In this document: one piece after another, positions 43,842-53,207 of the stretch | Position numbering within the stretch: the stretch's first letter is position 1 | How the letters are laid out: the number at the start of each line of letters is the position of its first letter | Origin: Spiribacter salilacus | GTDB taxonomy: Bacteria; Pseudomonadota; Gammaproteobacteria; Nitrococcales; Nitrococcaceae | Direction of reading: 5' to 3' | Assembly: GCF_009649225.1 (NCBI RefSeq) | Contig: NZ_WJPP01000001.1 | Span: 62,001 to 126,000 of the forward strand | DNA: 64,000 bases | Translations under genes and position numbers: made by a program | The notes under the pieces: generated by a model | Told to the model about the DNA's origin: nothing | Databases searched by the model: none | Seen by the model: the letters and a program-made list of their open reading frames with translations, nothing else

Positions 43842-46505
43842 TTACACGCCATCGCCGCGGCGCAGGAGGTCTGCCTCATCATTGAGCGCTGCAAACACCG
43901 CCGCACGAAGCTCTTGCTGCTGTGCCGGCGAAAGGGGGTCGTTATGTTGGTCGGTAACAAAGAAGACATCCTCGGCACGCTCACCAATGGTGGCAATCTT
44001 GGCGTTTTGTAGCCGGATGTTGAGGGTGGCAAATATCTGACCAATGCGGGCTAAAAGGCCGGGTTGGTCACCCGTAATTAATTCCATGGCGGTGCGACTA
44101 TTTTTGGCGTCTTCCGCAAAATCAACCTCGGTAGCCGTGGTGAAGTGGCGTAGGCGGCGGGGTAGAGGTCTTGTGTTTTCGGTTAATGCGCCGGTGGTCG
44201 ACTTTAATGCTTCGCTTAGGGTCTGCTTAATCGCTTCTGCGGTCACGTTTTCGCCAAGCACAAGAAAGCTATCTACCGTATAGCCGTTTGCAGTGGTGAT
44301 GATACGAGCATCCTGAATGTCTAGATTGAGCCGATCAATGGCCGCCACGGCCAGGGCGAAGATGTTGTCCTGATCGCGGGTGTAGATAAAAATTTCAATT
44401 CCGCCACGTCCGCCTTGCTCATCTACCAATATGAGGGGTTCGTGCGCGGCATCTCCCGCTGCGTGAATCGCGCGGGTGTGCCAAACGACCTCCTGCGGGG
44501 AATAACGCAAAAAGTATTCAGGCGTAAAATGCCGCCAAATCGAGCGAACGGTCATGTGATGCAGGCCATGGGTACGGAGTAACTCACGCGCCGTCGCTTG
44601 CGCCTGAGCCACCAGAGTTTCTTCTTCGATGGGCTGGCCTAAGCCACGGCGAAGCGCTCTTTGTGTGCGTCGGTACAGCTCTAGGAGCAGCGCACCGCGC
44701 CAGCTATTCCACAAGCTTGGATTGGTGGCGCGGATGTCTGCCACGGTCAGTAAGTAAAGATAATTAAGATGCGTTTGATCGCCCATTTCTTGTGCAAAAT
44801 CATCGATAACAGCCGGGTCGCTTATGTCTCGTCGCTGCGCGGTCATCGACATGAGTAAGTGTTTACGCACAAGCCAGGCAACCAAGCGGCAGTCATAGCG
44901 AGATAGGCCGTGCTGCAGGCAGAAGGCATAGGTGTCTTCTGCGCCGAGTTCGGAGTGATCACCACCGCGCCCTTTGGCAATATCGTGAAATAGCCCAGCA
45001 AGGTAGAGCAGCTCGGGTTTGGGTAGCTGAGCATAAATTCGACTTAACAGCGGGAATTCATGTTGGTGCTTTGGTATGGCCAGTCGTCGCAAATTTCTCA
45101 CAACCATTAGGGTATGGGTGTCAACGGTATAGACGTGGTAGAGGTCGTATTGCATGCGCCCGGTAATCTGCGCGAACGCGGGGATATAACGGCTTAAAAT
45201 GCCATAGTGATGCATGCGGCGTAGCGCGTGCGTCAAGCCCTGAGGTTGGCGCAAAATTTCCATGAAGAGGCTGCGGCAGCGTATGTCCGCGCGAAAGGCA
45301 TCATCAATTTGGTTACGCGCTTGGCGGAGCAGCCGGATTGTTGCGGCCCGAACGCCCTTAATTTCAGGGCGTTGCTCGATAAGAAGGAATAGCTCAAGCA
45401 TAGCAAACGGATAGCGGGTAAATACCCGCCGGTGGGTGACTTCTAAAAACCCACGTTTTATTTGAAAGCGTTTGTTGATGAGCTCGGGGCGCTCGTCAAT
45501 GTCAGCATACAAAATGGCTTCTTGATAAAGCTGAAGCAGCAACTCATTGAGACGGTTAAGTTGCATGATCACGCGATAATAGCGCTGCATGAATTGCTCG
45601 ACGCCTAAGGTGTGATCGGCGTCTTGATAGCCAAATTGTTTGGCGAGCTCTGTTTGATACTCGAACAGTAGGCGGTCTTCCCGTCGGCCGGCCAAAAGAT
45701 GCAGCGCAAACCGAACATCCCAAAGAAAATACTGGCCCTGCATGAGGGCGTCATACTCTGCTTCCTCTAAGAAGCCGCGATGCACTAAATCGTGCAATGT
45801 CTTTGCATTGAAGTGCCGCTTAGCGACCCAACCTACCATGTGAATATCGCGCAGCCCGCCGGGGCTTTCTTTTATGTTGGGCTCTAGGTTGTAACTGGTG
45901 TCGTGGTAGCGCTCGTGGCGTTGCTGCTGCTCTTGCCACTTCGCCTCAAAAAACGCCGGCCCTGGCCAAAGTTGGAATGGGCTTGTTGCCGTTTGCATGG
46001 CTTGAAATAATTTTTCATTGCCGGCCAGCGGGCGTGATTCCATGAGATTCGTTGCGATGGTGATGTCATCAGCCGCTTGGCGTTTGCAGTCTTCGATGGA
46101 GCGTACGCTGTGGCCTACCTCTAAGCCGATATCCCAAAGGCTGGTAACAAACGCACTGACTGCTTCATTAAACTGGTCGGGCACCGACTCGGGAATCAGG
46201 ATCATGACATCGATGTCTGAGGCGGGATGTAGCTCGCCGCGACCATACCCACCAACGGCGGCTAGACAGGCCTCTTCTGCGTACTCTTCAAGGCAGATGT
46301 GCCATAAACGGGTGATGATTTGATCAACGACTTGAGCGCGCAGGGGCACCAGTTCAGAGGCAGGCGCACCCTCTCGAAAGCGCGCTGCCAACGTTTCATC
46401 TGCATCAGCAAGTGCCGCGCGCAGCACCGGTGGCGCACTTTGACAGTCGCGCAGATTGGCATCAACCGCGGCGATATCAATTAATAGCCGATCTACATCA
46501 GACAC
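43842..46505 (-). CDS. glnD: bifunctional PII uridylyltransferase / uridylyl-removing enzyme
   Basis: 887 aa. The nucleotidyltransferase domain contains VGGYGRGELHPASDIDVMILIP near residue 70. A helical middle follows, then an HD domain with LAGLFHDIAKGRGGDHSELGAED near 510. Two C-terminal ACT domains lie near 700-870 (IEIFIYTRDQDNIFALAVAAIDRLNL and MELITGDQPGLLARIGQIFATLNI). It reports glutamine level to GlnB/GlnK and so controls nitrogen assimilation. It overlaps map by 8 nt. Confidence 0.96.
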   Translation of the reverse strand: MSDVDRLLIDIAAVDANLRDCQSAPPVLRAALADADETLAARFREGAPASELVPLRAQVVDQIITRLWHICLEEYAEEACLAAVGGYGRGELHPASDIDVMILIPESVPDQFNEAVSAFVTSLWDIGLEVGHSVRSIEDCKRQAADDITIATNLMESRPLAGNEKLFQAMQTATSPFQLWPGPAFFEAKWQEQQQRHERYHDTSYNLEPNIKESPGGLRDIHMVGWVAKRHFNAKTLHDLVHRGFLEEAEYDALMQGQYFLWDVRFALHLLAGRREDRLLFEYQTELAKQFGYQDADHTLGVEQFMQRYYRVIMQLNRLNELLLQLYQEAILYADIDERPELINKRFQIKRGFLEVTHRRVFTRYPFAMLELFLLIEQRPEIKGVRAATIRLLRQARNQIDDAFRADIRCRSLFMEILRQPQGLTHALRRMHHYGILSRYIPAFAQITGRMQYDLYHVYTVDTHTLMVVRNLRRLAIPKHQHEFPLLSRIYAQLPKPELLYLAGLFHDIAKGRGGDHSELGAEDTYAFCLQHGLSRYDCRLVAWLVRKHLLMSMTAQRRDISDPAVIDDFAQEMGDQTHLNYLYLLTVADIRATNPSLWNSWRGALLLELYRRTQRALRRGLGQPIEEETLVAQAQATARELLRTHGLHHMTVRSIWRHFTPEYFLRYSPQEVVWHTRAIHAAGDAAHEPLILVDEQGGRGGIEIFIYTRDQDNIFALAVAAIDRLNLDIQDARIITTANGYTVDSFLVLGENVTAEAIKQTLSEALKSTTGALTENTRPLPRRLRHFTTATEVDFAEDAKNSRTAMELITGDQPGLLARIGQIFATLNIRLQNAKIATIGERAEDVFFVTDQHNDPLSPAQQQELRAAVFAALNDEADLLRRGDGV

Positions 46506-47265
46506 TTTGTGCAGGGGTGCTCAAGGTTAAAATGTCGACTCCCGTGTCGGTAACCGCAACAGTGTGCTCCCATTGGGCAGACAGGCTATGGTCACGAGTG
46601 ACAACCGTCCATTGATCACCTAGTAACCGTGTTTCTGGCCGGCCCGCATTAACCATGGGCTCTATGGTAAAGGTCATGCCAGATTGAAGGGCAGGCCCCG
46701 TGCCAGGTCGACCATAGTGCAGGATTTGTGGCTCTTCGTGAAAGCCGCGCCCAATTCCATGGCCACAATATTCGCGTACGACGGAGCAGCCTTGCTCCTC
46801 GACTAACGATTGTATCGCATGTCCAATGTCGCCTAGGGTGGCGCCGGGTTTAACCACCGAGATACCGGCATCTAGGGCATCCTTAGCAACTTCTGTTACT
46901 CGCTGGGCCTGCACGCCAGGCGGACCTGCAAAGAACATTCGTGAGGTGTCGCCATGCCAGCCTTGGTAGATTACCGTGATATCGATATTAACGATGTCGC
47001 CACGCTTAAGCAGTTTCTTACCGGGGATGCCATGGCAAATCACATGATTCACCGAAATGCAGGTGGCTTTGGGAAAACCGCGATAGTTGAGTGGGGCGGG
47101 AATGCAATCGAGCGTGAGTATATGCTCGTGGCACAGCGCGTCTAATTCACCGGTGCTGATACCGGGTTTAACATGCGGAGTAATGTAGTCCAAAACGGCC
47201 GCTGCCTTGGCGCCAGCGATGCGCATTTGTTCAATTTCTTGCGGCGATTTACGGATTATTGTCAT
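46498..47265 (-). CDS. map: type I methionine aminopeptidase
   Basis: 255 aa. Characteristic residues: the FPKATCISVNHVICHGIP start, metal ligands in GDIVNIDITVIYQGWHGDTSRMF, the histidine in YCGHGIGRGFHEEPQILHYG, and TFTIEPMVNAGRPE. It removes the initiator methionine. Divergent from rpsB, the conserved gammaproteobacterial order, with a 178-nt shared upstream region. Confidence 0.97.
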   Translation of the reverse strand: MTIIRKSPQEIEQMRIAGAKAAAVLDYITPHVKPGISTGELDALCHEHILTLDCIPAPLNYRGFPKATCISVNHVICHGIPGKKLLKRGDIVNIDITVIYQGWHGDTSRMFFAGPPGVQAQRVTEVAKDALDAGISVVKPGATLGDIGHAIQSLVEEQGCSVVREYCGHGIGRGFHEEPQILHYGRPGTGPALQSGMTFTIEPMVNAGRPETRLLGDQWTVVTRDHSLSAQWEHTVAVTDTGVDILTLSTPAQSV

Positions 47266-47294
47266 TTCTGGTCCGACGTTGTGGCAGGGAATAA

Positions 47295-47323
47295 TTGTGA
47301 CTGCAAGCCGCCTATGGTATAAA
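47295..47323 (+). promoter_or_regulatory. sigma-70 promoter of rpsB-tsf
   Basis: TTGTGA (47295-47300) and TATAAA (47318-47323) are separated by exactly 17 bp, with four and five matches to consensus. Transcription would start near 47330, leaving a 5' leader of about 115 nt before rpsB. Confidence 0.65.
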
Positions 47324-47329
47324 CGGCGC

Positions 47330-47443
47330 GCCTTTGAGGCAATGAAATATCAATCCACACATGCACCGACACGGTCGGCGGGGTGCCCTAGGGTTGCCGG
47401 CTGCGGGTGTATGGAGGCTTAACCCGTACAAGGAGTATTTATC
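47330..47443 (+). promoter_or_regulatory. rpsB mRNA leader, probable S2 autoregulatory element
   Basis: The 5' leader is GC-rich with pairing segments, for example CGGGT (47403-47407) against ACCCG (47421-47425), enclosing TATGGAGG, and ends with AAGGAG before the ATG. In gammaproteobacteria protein S2 represses rpsB-tsf through the leader. I infer the same here from position; the structure was not folded by program. Confidence 0.4.
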
Positions 47444-48265
47444 ATGGCCAAAGTGACCATGCGTCAAATGTTGGAGGCCGGTGTCCATTTCGGTCACCAG
47501 ACCCGTTATTGGGATCCTAAAATGGCACCGTTTATTTTCGGTGAACGTAATAAGATCCACATCATTAACCTCGAGCAAAGCCTACCGCTTTACCACGATG
47601 CCGTTAATTACATCGGCAAGCTGGCTGCTAACGGCGGCCGGGTAATGTTTGTCGGCACCAAGCGCGCTGCACGTGATGCCGTTGCCGAGGAAGCAACGCG
47701 TTGCAAAATGCCTTACGTCAACCATCGTTGGCTGGGGGGCATGCTCACCAACTTCCGCACCGTTAAGCGGTCGATCAAGCGGTTTAAAGAGCTGCAAGAG
47801 CAGTCGACCGACGGTACCTTCGATAAGCTGGGTAAGCGCGAAGTACTCTCGTTACAGCGGGAGATGGATAAACTTGAGCGCGCTTTTGGCGGCATTGTAG
47901 AGATGGAATCGTTGCCGGATGCATTATTTGTCATTGATGTTGGCTATGAGCGGATTGCCATTCAGGAAGCCCGCAAACTCGGAATTCCGGTAGTAGCCGT
48001 GGTTGACACCAATAACAGCCCGCGTGAAATCGATTATGTGATTCCCGGTAATGACGATGCTACACGTGCCATTCGTTTGTACCTGCGCGGTGTGTCCGAT
48101 GCCATTGTCGATGCGCGTTTAGCGACGGCGCAAGCGAGCGGCGAGGATGAATTCGTCGAGGTGCCAGAAGCTGAGGTAGCAGAAGCTCAGGTAGCAGAAG
48201 CTGAGGTGCCAGAAGAAGTGGAAGCACCTGCTGAGGAAAGTCAGACTGACGAAGGGAAGGAATAA
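47444..48265 (+). CDS. rpsB: 30S ribosomal protein S2
   Basis: 273 aa. The core is typical ([74 protein letters not shown]). The C-terminus is longer than in E. coli (241 aa): residues 234-273 are an acidic tail of [11 protein letters not shown]-type repeats from 48143. Followed by tsf after 3 nt. Confidence 0.98.
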   Translation: MAKVTMRQMLEAGVHFGHQTRYWDPKMAPFIFGERNKIHIINLEQSLPLYHDAVNYIGKLAANGGRVMFVGTKRAARDAVAEEATRCKMPYVNHRWLGGMLTNFRTVKRSIKRFKELQEQSTDGTFDKLGKREVLSLQREMDKLERAFGGIVEMESLPDALFVIDVGYERIAIQEARKLGIPVVAVVDTNNSPREIDYVIPGNDDATRAIRLYLRGVSDAIVDARLATAQASGEDEFVEVPEAEVAEAQVAEAEVPEEVEAPAEESQTDEGKE

Positions 48266-48268
48266 GCG

Positions 48269-49153
48269 ATGAGCATTACTGCACAACTCGTAAAAGATCT
48301 GCGCGAGCGCACCGGTGCCGGCATGATGGAGTGCAAAAATGCACTTGTTGAGACTAATGGCGACATGGAAGCGGCGATTGAACAGATGCGCAAGCGCGGG
48401 CTTGCCAAGGCAGATAAAAAGGCTGGGCGCGTTGCTGCTGAAGGCGCTGTTGTTGCTGCCGTTGGCGGCAATAAGCAATCGGGCGCGCTTGTGGAAATTA
48501 ACAGCGAAACCGACTTTGTGGCGGCAGGTGATGATTTTCAGGAATTTGCGCAAAAGGTTGCTCAGCAGGTGCTTGCAGAGGCCCCGGCTGATCTCGATGC
48601 GTTATTGGCTCTTCCGCTAGCCTCGGGTGCTGGGTCAATTGCCGATGAGCAAAAAGCCCTAGTGGCGCGTATCGGCGAGAATATCCAAGTCCGTCGGTTT
48701 GTGGCCTATCAAACCGATAACAATGCCATTTATCACTATTTGCATGGGTCACGAATTGGCGTCATGCTCGAGCTGCAGGGCGGTGACGAATCGCTGGGCC
48801 GAGACTTGTGCATGCACATTGCGGCTAGTCGTCCAATTTGTGTTGCAGCGGAAGATGTGGCCGAGGAGCAGGTGGCTAAAGAGCGTGAGATTTTAATCGC
48901 TCAGGCCCAAGACTCTGGCAAGCCGCAAGAGATCGTTGAGAAGATGGTCGAAGGGCGTCTGCGGAAGTGGCTGGCTGAAATGACTTTGCTGGGCCAAGCC
49001 TTTGTGAAAGATCCTGACCAAACGGTTGAGGCGCTTCTTAAGGCCCACGGTGCCAAGGTTGTTCGCTTTACTCGGCTTGAAGTGGGTGAGGGCATCGAGA
49101 AACGCGAAGAGAACTTCGCCGATGAAGTGGCGGCAACCATCCAAGGCACGTAG
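48269..49153 (+). CDS. tsf: elongation factor Ts
   Basis: 294 aa. Starts with the UBA-like domain [23 protein letters not shown], followed by the TDFVA core motif [22 protein letters not shown] and two dimer-type subdomains. It exchanges GDP on EF-Tu. Co-transcribed with rpsB; pyrH follows after 10 nt. Confidence 0.98.
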   Translation: MSITAQLVKDLRERTGAGMMECKNALVETNGDMEAAIEQMRKRGLAKADKKAGRVAAEGAVVAAVGGNKQSGALVEINSETDFVAAGDDFQEFAQKVAQQVLAEAPADLDALLALPLASGAGSIADEQKALVARIGENIQVRRFVAYQTDNNAIYHYLHGSRIGVMLELQGGDESLGRDLCMHIAASRPICVAAEDVAEEQVAKEREILIAQAQDSGKPQEIVEKMVEGRLRKWLAEMTLLGQAFVKDPDQTVEALLKAHGAKVVRFTRLEVGEGIEKREENFADEVAATIQGT

Positions 49154-49163
49154 GAAGACCAAT

Positions 49164-49883
49164 ATGGGCGAGCCGGTTTATCAACGCATCTTACTTAAAC
49201 TCAGTGGAGAAGCGCTGCTGGGTCAGGCCGATTACGGAATAGACCCGGCCATGTTGCGTCGGCTCGCCAGTGAAATTGGAAAACTGGTTGAAGACGGGGT
49301 CCAAGTGGCCCTTGTCATTGGTGGCGGTAATATTTTTCGCGGTGCGGGTTTGGCTGAAGCGGGAATGGACCGTGTTAGCGCAGACCATATGGGAATGCTG
49401 GCTACGGTAATGAATGGGCTTGCCATGCAAGATGCGCTCGAGCGCGAGGGTGTTTTCACCCGCGTGATGTCCGCCATTAAGATTAACGAGGTCTGTGAAG
49501 ACTATATTCGTCGTCGAGCCGTTAGACATTTGGAGAAAAAGCGGGTGGTTATACTGGCGGCAGGCACTGGTAACCCGTTTTTTACCACCGACACAGCAGC
49601 CAGTTTGCGCGCCGTTGAGATTGGGGCCGATTTGATGCTGAAGGCAACCAAGGTAGATGGGGTATACAGTGCCGATCCGGTGAAAGATCCGTCGGCAACT
49701 CGATACGAGACCTTGAGCTTTGACGAGGTGTTGGATCAGCGCCTATCGGTAATGGATACCACCGCGATTGTGATGTGTCGTGAGCAAAATATGCCTTTAG
49801 TTGTTTTTGATATTAATCGCCCCGGCGCGCTCGCAGAAATAGTGCGTGGGGAGTCGGTAGGAACCCGAGTCGAGCGAGGATAA
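49164..49883 (+). CDS. pyrH: uridylate kinase
   Basis: 239 aa from ATG 49164, preceded by AGGAAG. The in-frame extension upstream lies within tsf and is rejected. Amino-acid kinase fold: [44 protein letters not shown], and [15 protein letters not shown]. It phosphorylates UMP to UDP. Fixed order tsf-pyrH-frr. Confidence 0.97.
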   Translation: MGEPVYQRILLKLSGEALLGQADYGIDPAMLRRLASEIGKLVEDGVQVALVIGGGNIFRGAGLAEAGMDRVSADHMGMLATVMNGLAMQDALEREGVFTRVMSAIKINEVCEDYIRRRAVRHLEKKRVVILAAGTGNPFFTTDTAASLRAVEIGADLMLKATKVDGVYSADPVKDPSATRYETLSFDEVLDQRLSVMDTTAIVMCREQNMPLVVFDINRPGALAEIVRGESVGTRVERG

Positions 49884-49888
49884 AGCCA

Positions 49889-50446
49889 ATGATCGACGAT
49901 ATTGCTAAAGATGCGGCCTCGAGAATGGCAAAAAGTGTAGAAAGCCTTAATCAAGATCTACATAAAGTTCGCACCGGGCGTGCTCATACCAGTTTGCTCG
50001 ATCAAGTTAGCGTGAACTACTACGGTAGTGATGTGCCGTTAAACCAAGCAGCCACGGTGGTGGCCAGTGATGCACGAACCTTACTCATCACTCCATTTGA
50101 ACGGAACATGATAGCGCCTATCGAAAAGGCGATCATGGAGTCTAACTTGGGCTTAACTCCAAGTTCAGCGGGTACTGCAATACGGATCGCCTTGCCTCCG
50201 CTAACCGAAGAGCGGCGGCGCGATTTGGTTAAAGTGGTCCGCTCTGAAGGTGAGCAAGCCAAAGTGGCGATTCGTAACATTCGCCGTGATGCCAATAGCG
50301 ATTTTAAACAATTGCTTAAAGATAAGGACATCACCGAAGATGAGGCAAAGGAAGCCGAGGACCGAATCCAAAAACTGACCGACAAGTATGTTGGCGAAGT
50401 GGATCAACTGCTTACTGATAAAGAAGCGGAGCTGATGTCCGTTTGA
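49889..50446 (+). CDS. frr: ribosome recycling factor
   Basis: 185 aa, the normal length. Contains [28 protein letters not shown], then [27 protein letters not shown] and the three-helix bundle ending in [17 protein letters not shown]. It splits post-termination ribosomes with EF-G. Begins 5 nt after pyrH. Confidence 0.98.
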   Translation: MIDDIAKDAASRMAKSVESLNQDLHKVRTGRAHTSLLDQVSVNYYGSDVPLNQAATVVASDARTLLITPFERNMIAPIEKAIMESNLGLTPSSAGTAIRIALPPLTEERRRDLVKVVRSEGEQAKVAIRNIRRDANSDFKQLLKDKDITEDEAKEAEDRIQKLTDKYVGEVDQLLTDKEAELMSV

Positions 50447-50471
50447 TTCGGCCTGGCGGAGGGCCTGGCGA

Positions 50472-51194
50472 ATGAGCGACCATGAAAAACAGGCGTTGCC
50501 AAAGCATGTTGCCATTATTATGGATGGTAATGGGCGGTGGGCGGCGCAACAAGGTGAGCCACGCCATCAAGGGCATCGAGCCGGCGCAGAGGCCGTGCGA
50601 AATACGGTAGAAACCTGTGCACGAGCCGGCATTGAAGCCCTCACTCTATTTGCGTTTAGTAGCGAGAACTGGAGCCGGCCTGCCACCGAGGTGCGCATGC
50701 TGATGCAGCTATTTGCACGGGTGCTTGATCGTGAAACGAATCGGTTGCATCAAAATGGCATAGCGCTGCGCATTATTGGAGACCGCTCACGGCTTGCGCC
50801 GCGTATTCAAGAAAGGGCGGCCGCCGCCGAAGCCCTAACGGCGGGCAATACCCGTATGCAGCTGAATATAGCCGCCAGTTATGGCGGACGTTGGGACATC
50901 GTGCAGGCGGTTAGAGCGCTTGCATCCGAGGTTTCGCACGGCAATCGCAATCCAGAGTCTATTGACGAGCAGAGCGTTCGTGAAAAACTCTGCTTAGGTG
51001 ATCTTCCAGAGCCGGACCTGTTTGTCAGAACGGGCGGAGAGCAGCGCATCAGTAATTTCCTATTGTGGCAACTTGCGTATACCGAGCTCTATTTTACCCC
51101 TGTGCTATGGCCAGAATTCTCTGCTGAGCAGATGCAGCACGCGCTGGATTGGTATGCCGGAAGACAGCGTCGGTTTGGGGGAGTGGATGCTTAA
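50472..51194 (+). CDS. uppS: undecaprenyl diphosphate synthase
   Basis: 240 aa. Cis-prenyltransferase motifs: VAIIMDGNGRWAAQQG with the catalytic Asp, HRAGAEAVRNTVE, TLFAFSSENWSRP, and FVRTGGEQRISNFLLWQLAYTELYF. Makes the C55 lipid carrier for peptidoglycan and surface glycans. cdsA starts 8 nt before its end. Confidence 0.97.
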   Translation: MSDHEKQALPKHVAIIMDGNGRWAAQQGEPRHQGHRAGAEAVRNTVETCARAGIEALTLFAFSSENWSRPATEVRMLMQLFARVLDRETNRLHQNGIALRIIGDRSRLAPRIQERAAAAEALTAGNTRMQLNIAASYGGRWDIVQAVRALASEVSHGNRNPESIDEQSVREKLCLGDLPEPDLFVRTGGEQRISNFLLWQLAYTELYFTPVLWPEFSAEQMQHALDWYAGRQRRFGGVDA

Positions 51195-52014
51195 GGCGCG
51201 TATTCTGACCGCCGTGCCACTTGCTCTGATTTTGCTGGCTATTATTGGGTTTGCACCACCTGTGGTGTTTGCGGGCTTGGTTGGCATTATTGCGTTGCTT
51301 GGCGCTTGGGAATGGGCTGCGCTTGGGGGGCTTCAGGGTCGAGCCGGGCGGGCCGTTTACACGGCGCTGTTATCGGCCTGCTTGGCAGCAGTTTTTCTGC
51401 TCCCTTCTGTTGTGAATAACGTGATTCTTGCGGCAGCAAGTGTGAGTTGGACGCTGTTATTTGTTTATGTCGTGTGGCGGGGCCGTTCCTCTTCCATGCA
51501 AGGCCTGCCCTCAGGTGTAAGGTTATTGCTGGGTATTCCTATTTTGGTGTCTGCATGGCTCGCCTTAACCGGTGTTCATAACCTTGGCCCAGAGGGGCCT
51601 CTATGGCTATTGGTTCTGTTTTCACTGGTATGGGGCGCTGATATTGGTGCCTATTTTGTTGGGCGACGGTTTGGTCGGCATAAGCTGGCGCCTTTGATCA
51701 GCCCTGGGAAAACATGGGAAGGTGTTTTGGGCGGAATCGTCACCGCCTTGCTAGGCATGGGATTGGTAATCATGGTGGGGTGGTCAAGGGTAGATGCCCC
51801 CCTCCCGTCGATGGGCTGGTGGCTGCTTGCGGGTTTACTGGTGGTGGGCGCTTCGGTTTTGGGCGATCTTTTTGAGAGTTTGCTCAAACGTGACGCTGGC
51901 GTAAAAGATAGCGGTGCCATTCTACCAGGACACGGGGGTGTACTTGATCGTGTAGACGCGCTTCTGCCTGCAGCGCCGCTTTTTTATATGGCGTTGCTGG
52001 GAGTTTCCCAATGA
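51187..52014 (+). CDS. cdsA: phosphatidate cytidylyltransferase
   Basis: 275 aa from ATG 51187. Upstream in-frame codons lie within uppS and give an unconserved extension. Multi-span membrane protein with the CDP-diglyceride synthase signature, LISPGKTWEGVLGG, and a C-terminal DSGAILPGHGGVLDRVDALL. Makes CDP-diacylglycerol for phospholipids. It overlaps dxr by 4 nt (ATGA). Confidence 0.96.
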   Translation: MLKARILTAVPLALILLAIIGFAPPVVFAGLVGIIALLGAWEWAALGGLQGRAGRAVYTALLSACLAAVFLLPSVVNNVILAAASVSWTLLFVYVVWRGRSSSMQGLPSGVRLLLGIPILVSAWLALTGVHNLGPEGPLWLLVLFSLVWGADIGAYFVGRRFGRHKLAPLISPGKTWEGVLGGIVTALLGMGLVIMVGWSRVDAPLPSMGWWLLAGLLVVGASVLGDLFESLLKRDAGVKDSGAILPGHGGVLDRVDALLPAAPLFYMALLGVSQ

Positions 52015-53207
52015 CGCCCGTGTTACAGCCGCAAAGAGTCTGCGTATTGGGCGCAACTGGATCAATTGGTGCTAACGCGTTAGACATCATTGCGCGGCAT
52101 CCTGAGCGCTTCAACATCAGCGCGCTTTCCGCCCACAACAATGTGGAGGGGATGCGAGCGCTTTGCGTAAAATTCAAACCCCCGGTCGTGGTCATGCGTG
52201 ATGAAAAAGCGGCGTCCGCTTTATCGGCTGTGCTACCGGCTAGCCTGCCAACTCAGGTTGTTGCTGGCGAAACCGCTCTTAGCACCATTGCGAGCGCTGA
52301 CGAGACCGATACAGTGATTGCAGGTATTGTTGGTGCAGCCGGCTTACCGGCCTGCCTTGCGGCTGTGAAGGCCGGTAAGCGTGTGCTTATTGCAAACAAA
52401 GAAGCCCTGGTGGTGGCAGGTGAAATCATTATGCAGGCGGCTCGGGAAAATGGGGCCACCGTATTACCGATTGATAGTGAGCATAACGCGCTGTTTCAGT
52501 GCCTGCCCCAGACACCGCGCGGTCAAACCGACTTAGTGGGTGTCGATCGGCTTACTCTAACGGCTTCAGGCGGCCCATTCAGAACCCGAGATCCGGCAAC
52601 GCTGGCCGCGGTTACGGTGGCAGAAGCGGTTGCACACCCGAATTGGAGTATGGGCAGAAAGATCTCCGTAGACTCTGCGACGATGATGAATAAAGGGCTG
52701 GAAGTTATTGAAGCGGCCAGATTTTTCTATATGCCGCCAGAGCAGATTGATGTGCTGATTCATCCGCAAAGCATTGTGCATGCATTAGTGCAATATCGAG
52801 ATGGATCAGTGCTCGCGCAGATGGGTAACCCCGATATGAGAACGCCGATTGCCAACGCGTTGAGCTGGCCTGAGCGTATTGAGTCGGGCGTGGAGCCCCT
52901 AGATCTAGCCAGCTTAAGCGCATTGGAATTCAGTCATCCAGATCCCAAGCGGTTTCCTTGCCTTGCCCTAGCAATGCATGCATTAGCAGCGGGTTCTGCC
53001 GCCACTGCCGTATTAAATGCAGCCAATGAAGTGGCGGTTGCCGCGTTTTTGGAAAAAGCGCTGCGTTTTGATCAAATACCTGTGATTATAGAGAGTACGC
53101 TTGCAGCGGTTAGCGCATCCCGCGCCGATTCGCTAGGGTCTTTGCTGGCAATAGATCAGAACGCACGTCGGCATGCATCGGCGGCAGTAGCCCGCTGGAG
53201 ACAATAA
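52011..53207 (+). CDS. dxr: 1-deoxy-D-xylulose 5-phosphate reductoisomerase
   Basis: 398 aa. NADPH motif LGATGSIGANALDII near residue 14; LIANKEALVVAGE; metal and substrate site LPIDSEHNALFQCLP; and SMGRKISVDSATMMNKGLEVIEA. Second step of the MEP isoprenoid pathway, which supplies uppS and the carotenoid precursor used by blh. rseP starts at the next base after the stop. Confidence 0.97.
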   Translation: MTPVLQPQRVCVLGATGSIGANALDIIARHPERFNISALSAHNNVEGMRALCVKFKPPVVVMRDEKAASALSAVLPASLPTQVVAGETALSTIASADETDTVIAGIVGAAGLPACLAAVKAGKRVLIANKEALVVAGEIIMQAARENGATVLPIDSEHNALFQCLPQTPRGQTDLVGVDRLTLTASGGPFRTRDPATLAAVTVAEAVAHPNWSMGRKISVDSATMMNKGLEVIEAARFFYMPPEQIDVLIHPQSIVHALVQYRDGSVLAQMGNPDMRTPIANALSWPERIESGVEPLDLASLSALEFSHPDPKRFPCLALAMHALAAGSAATAVLNAANEVAVAAFLEKALRFDQIPVIIESTLAAVSASRADSLGSLLAIDQNARRHASAAVARWRQ

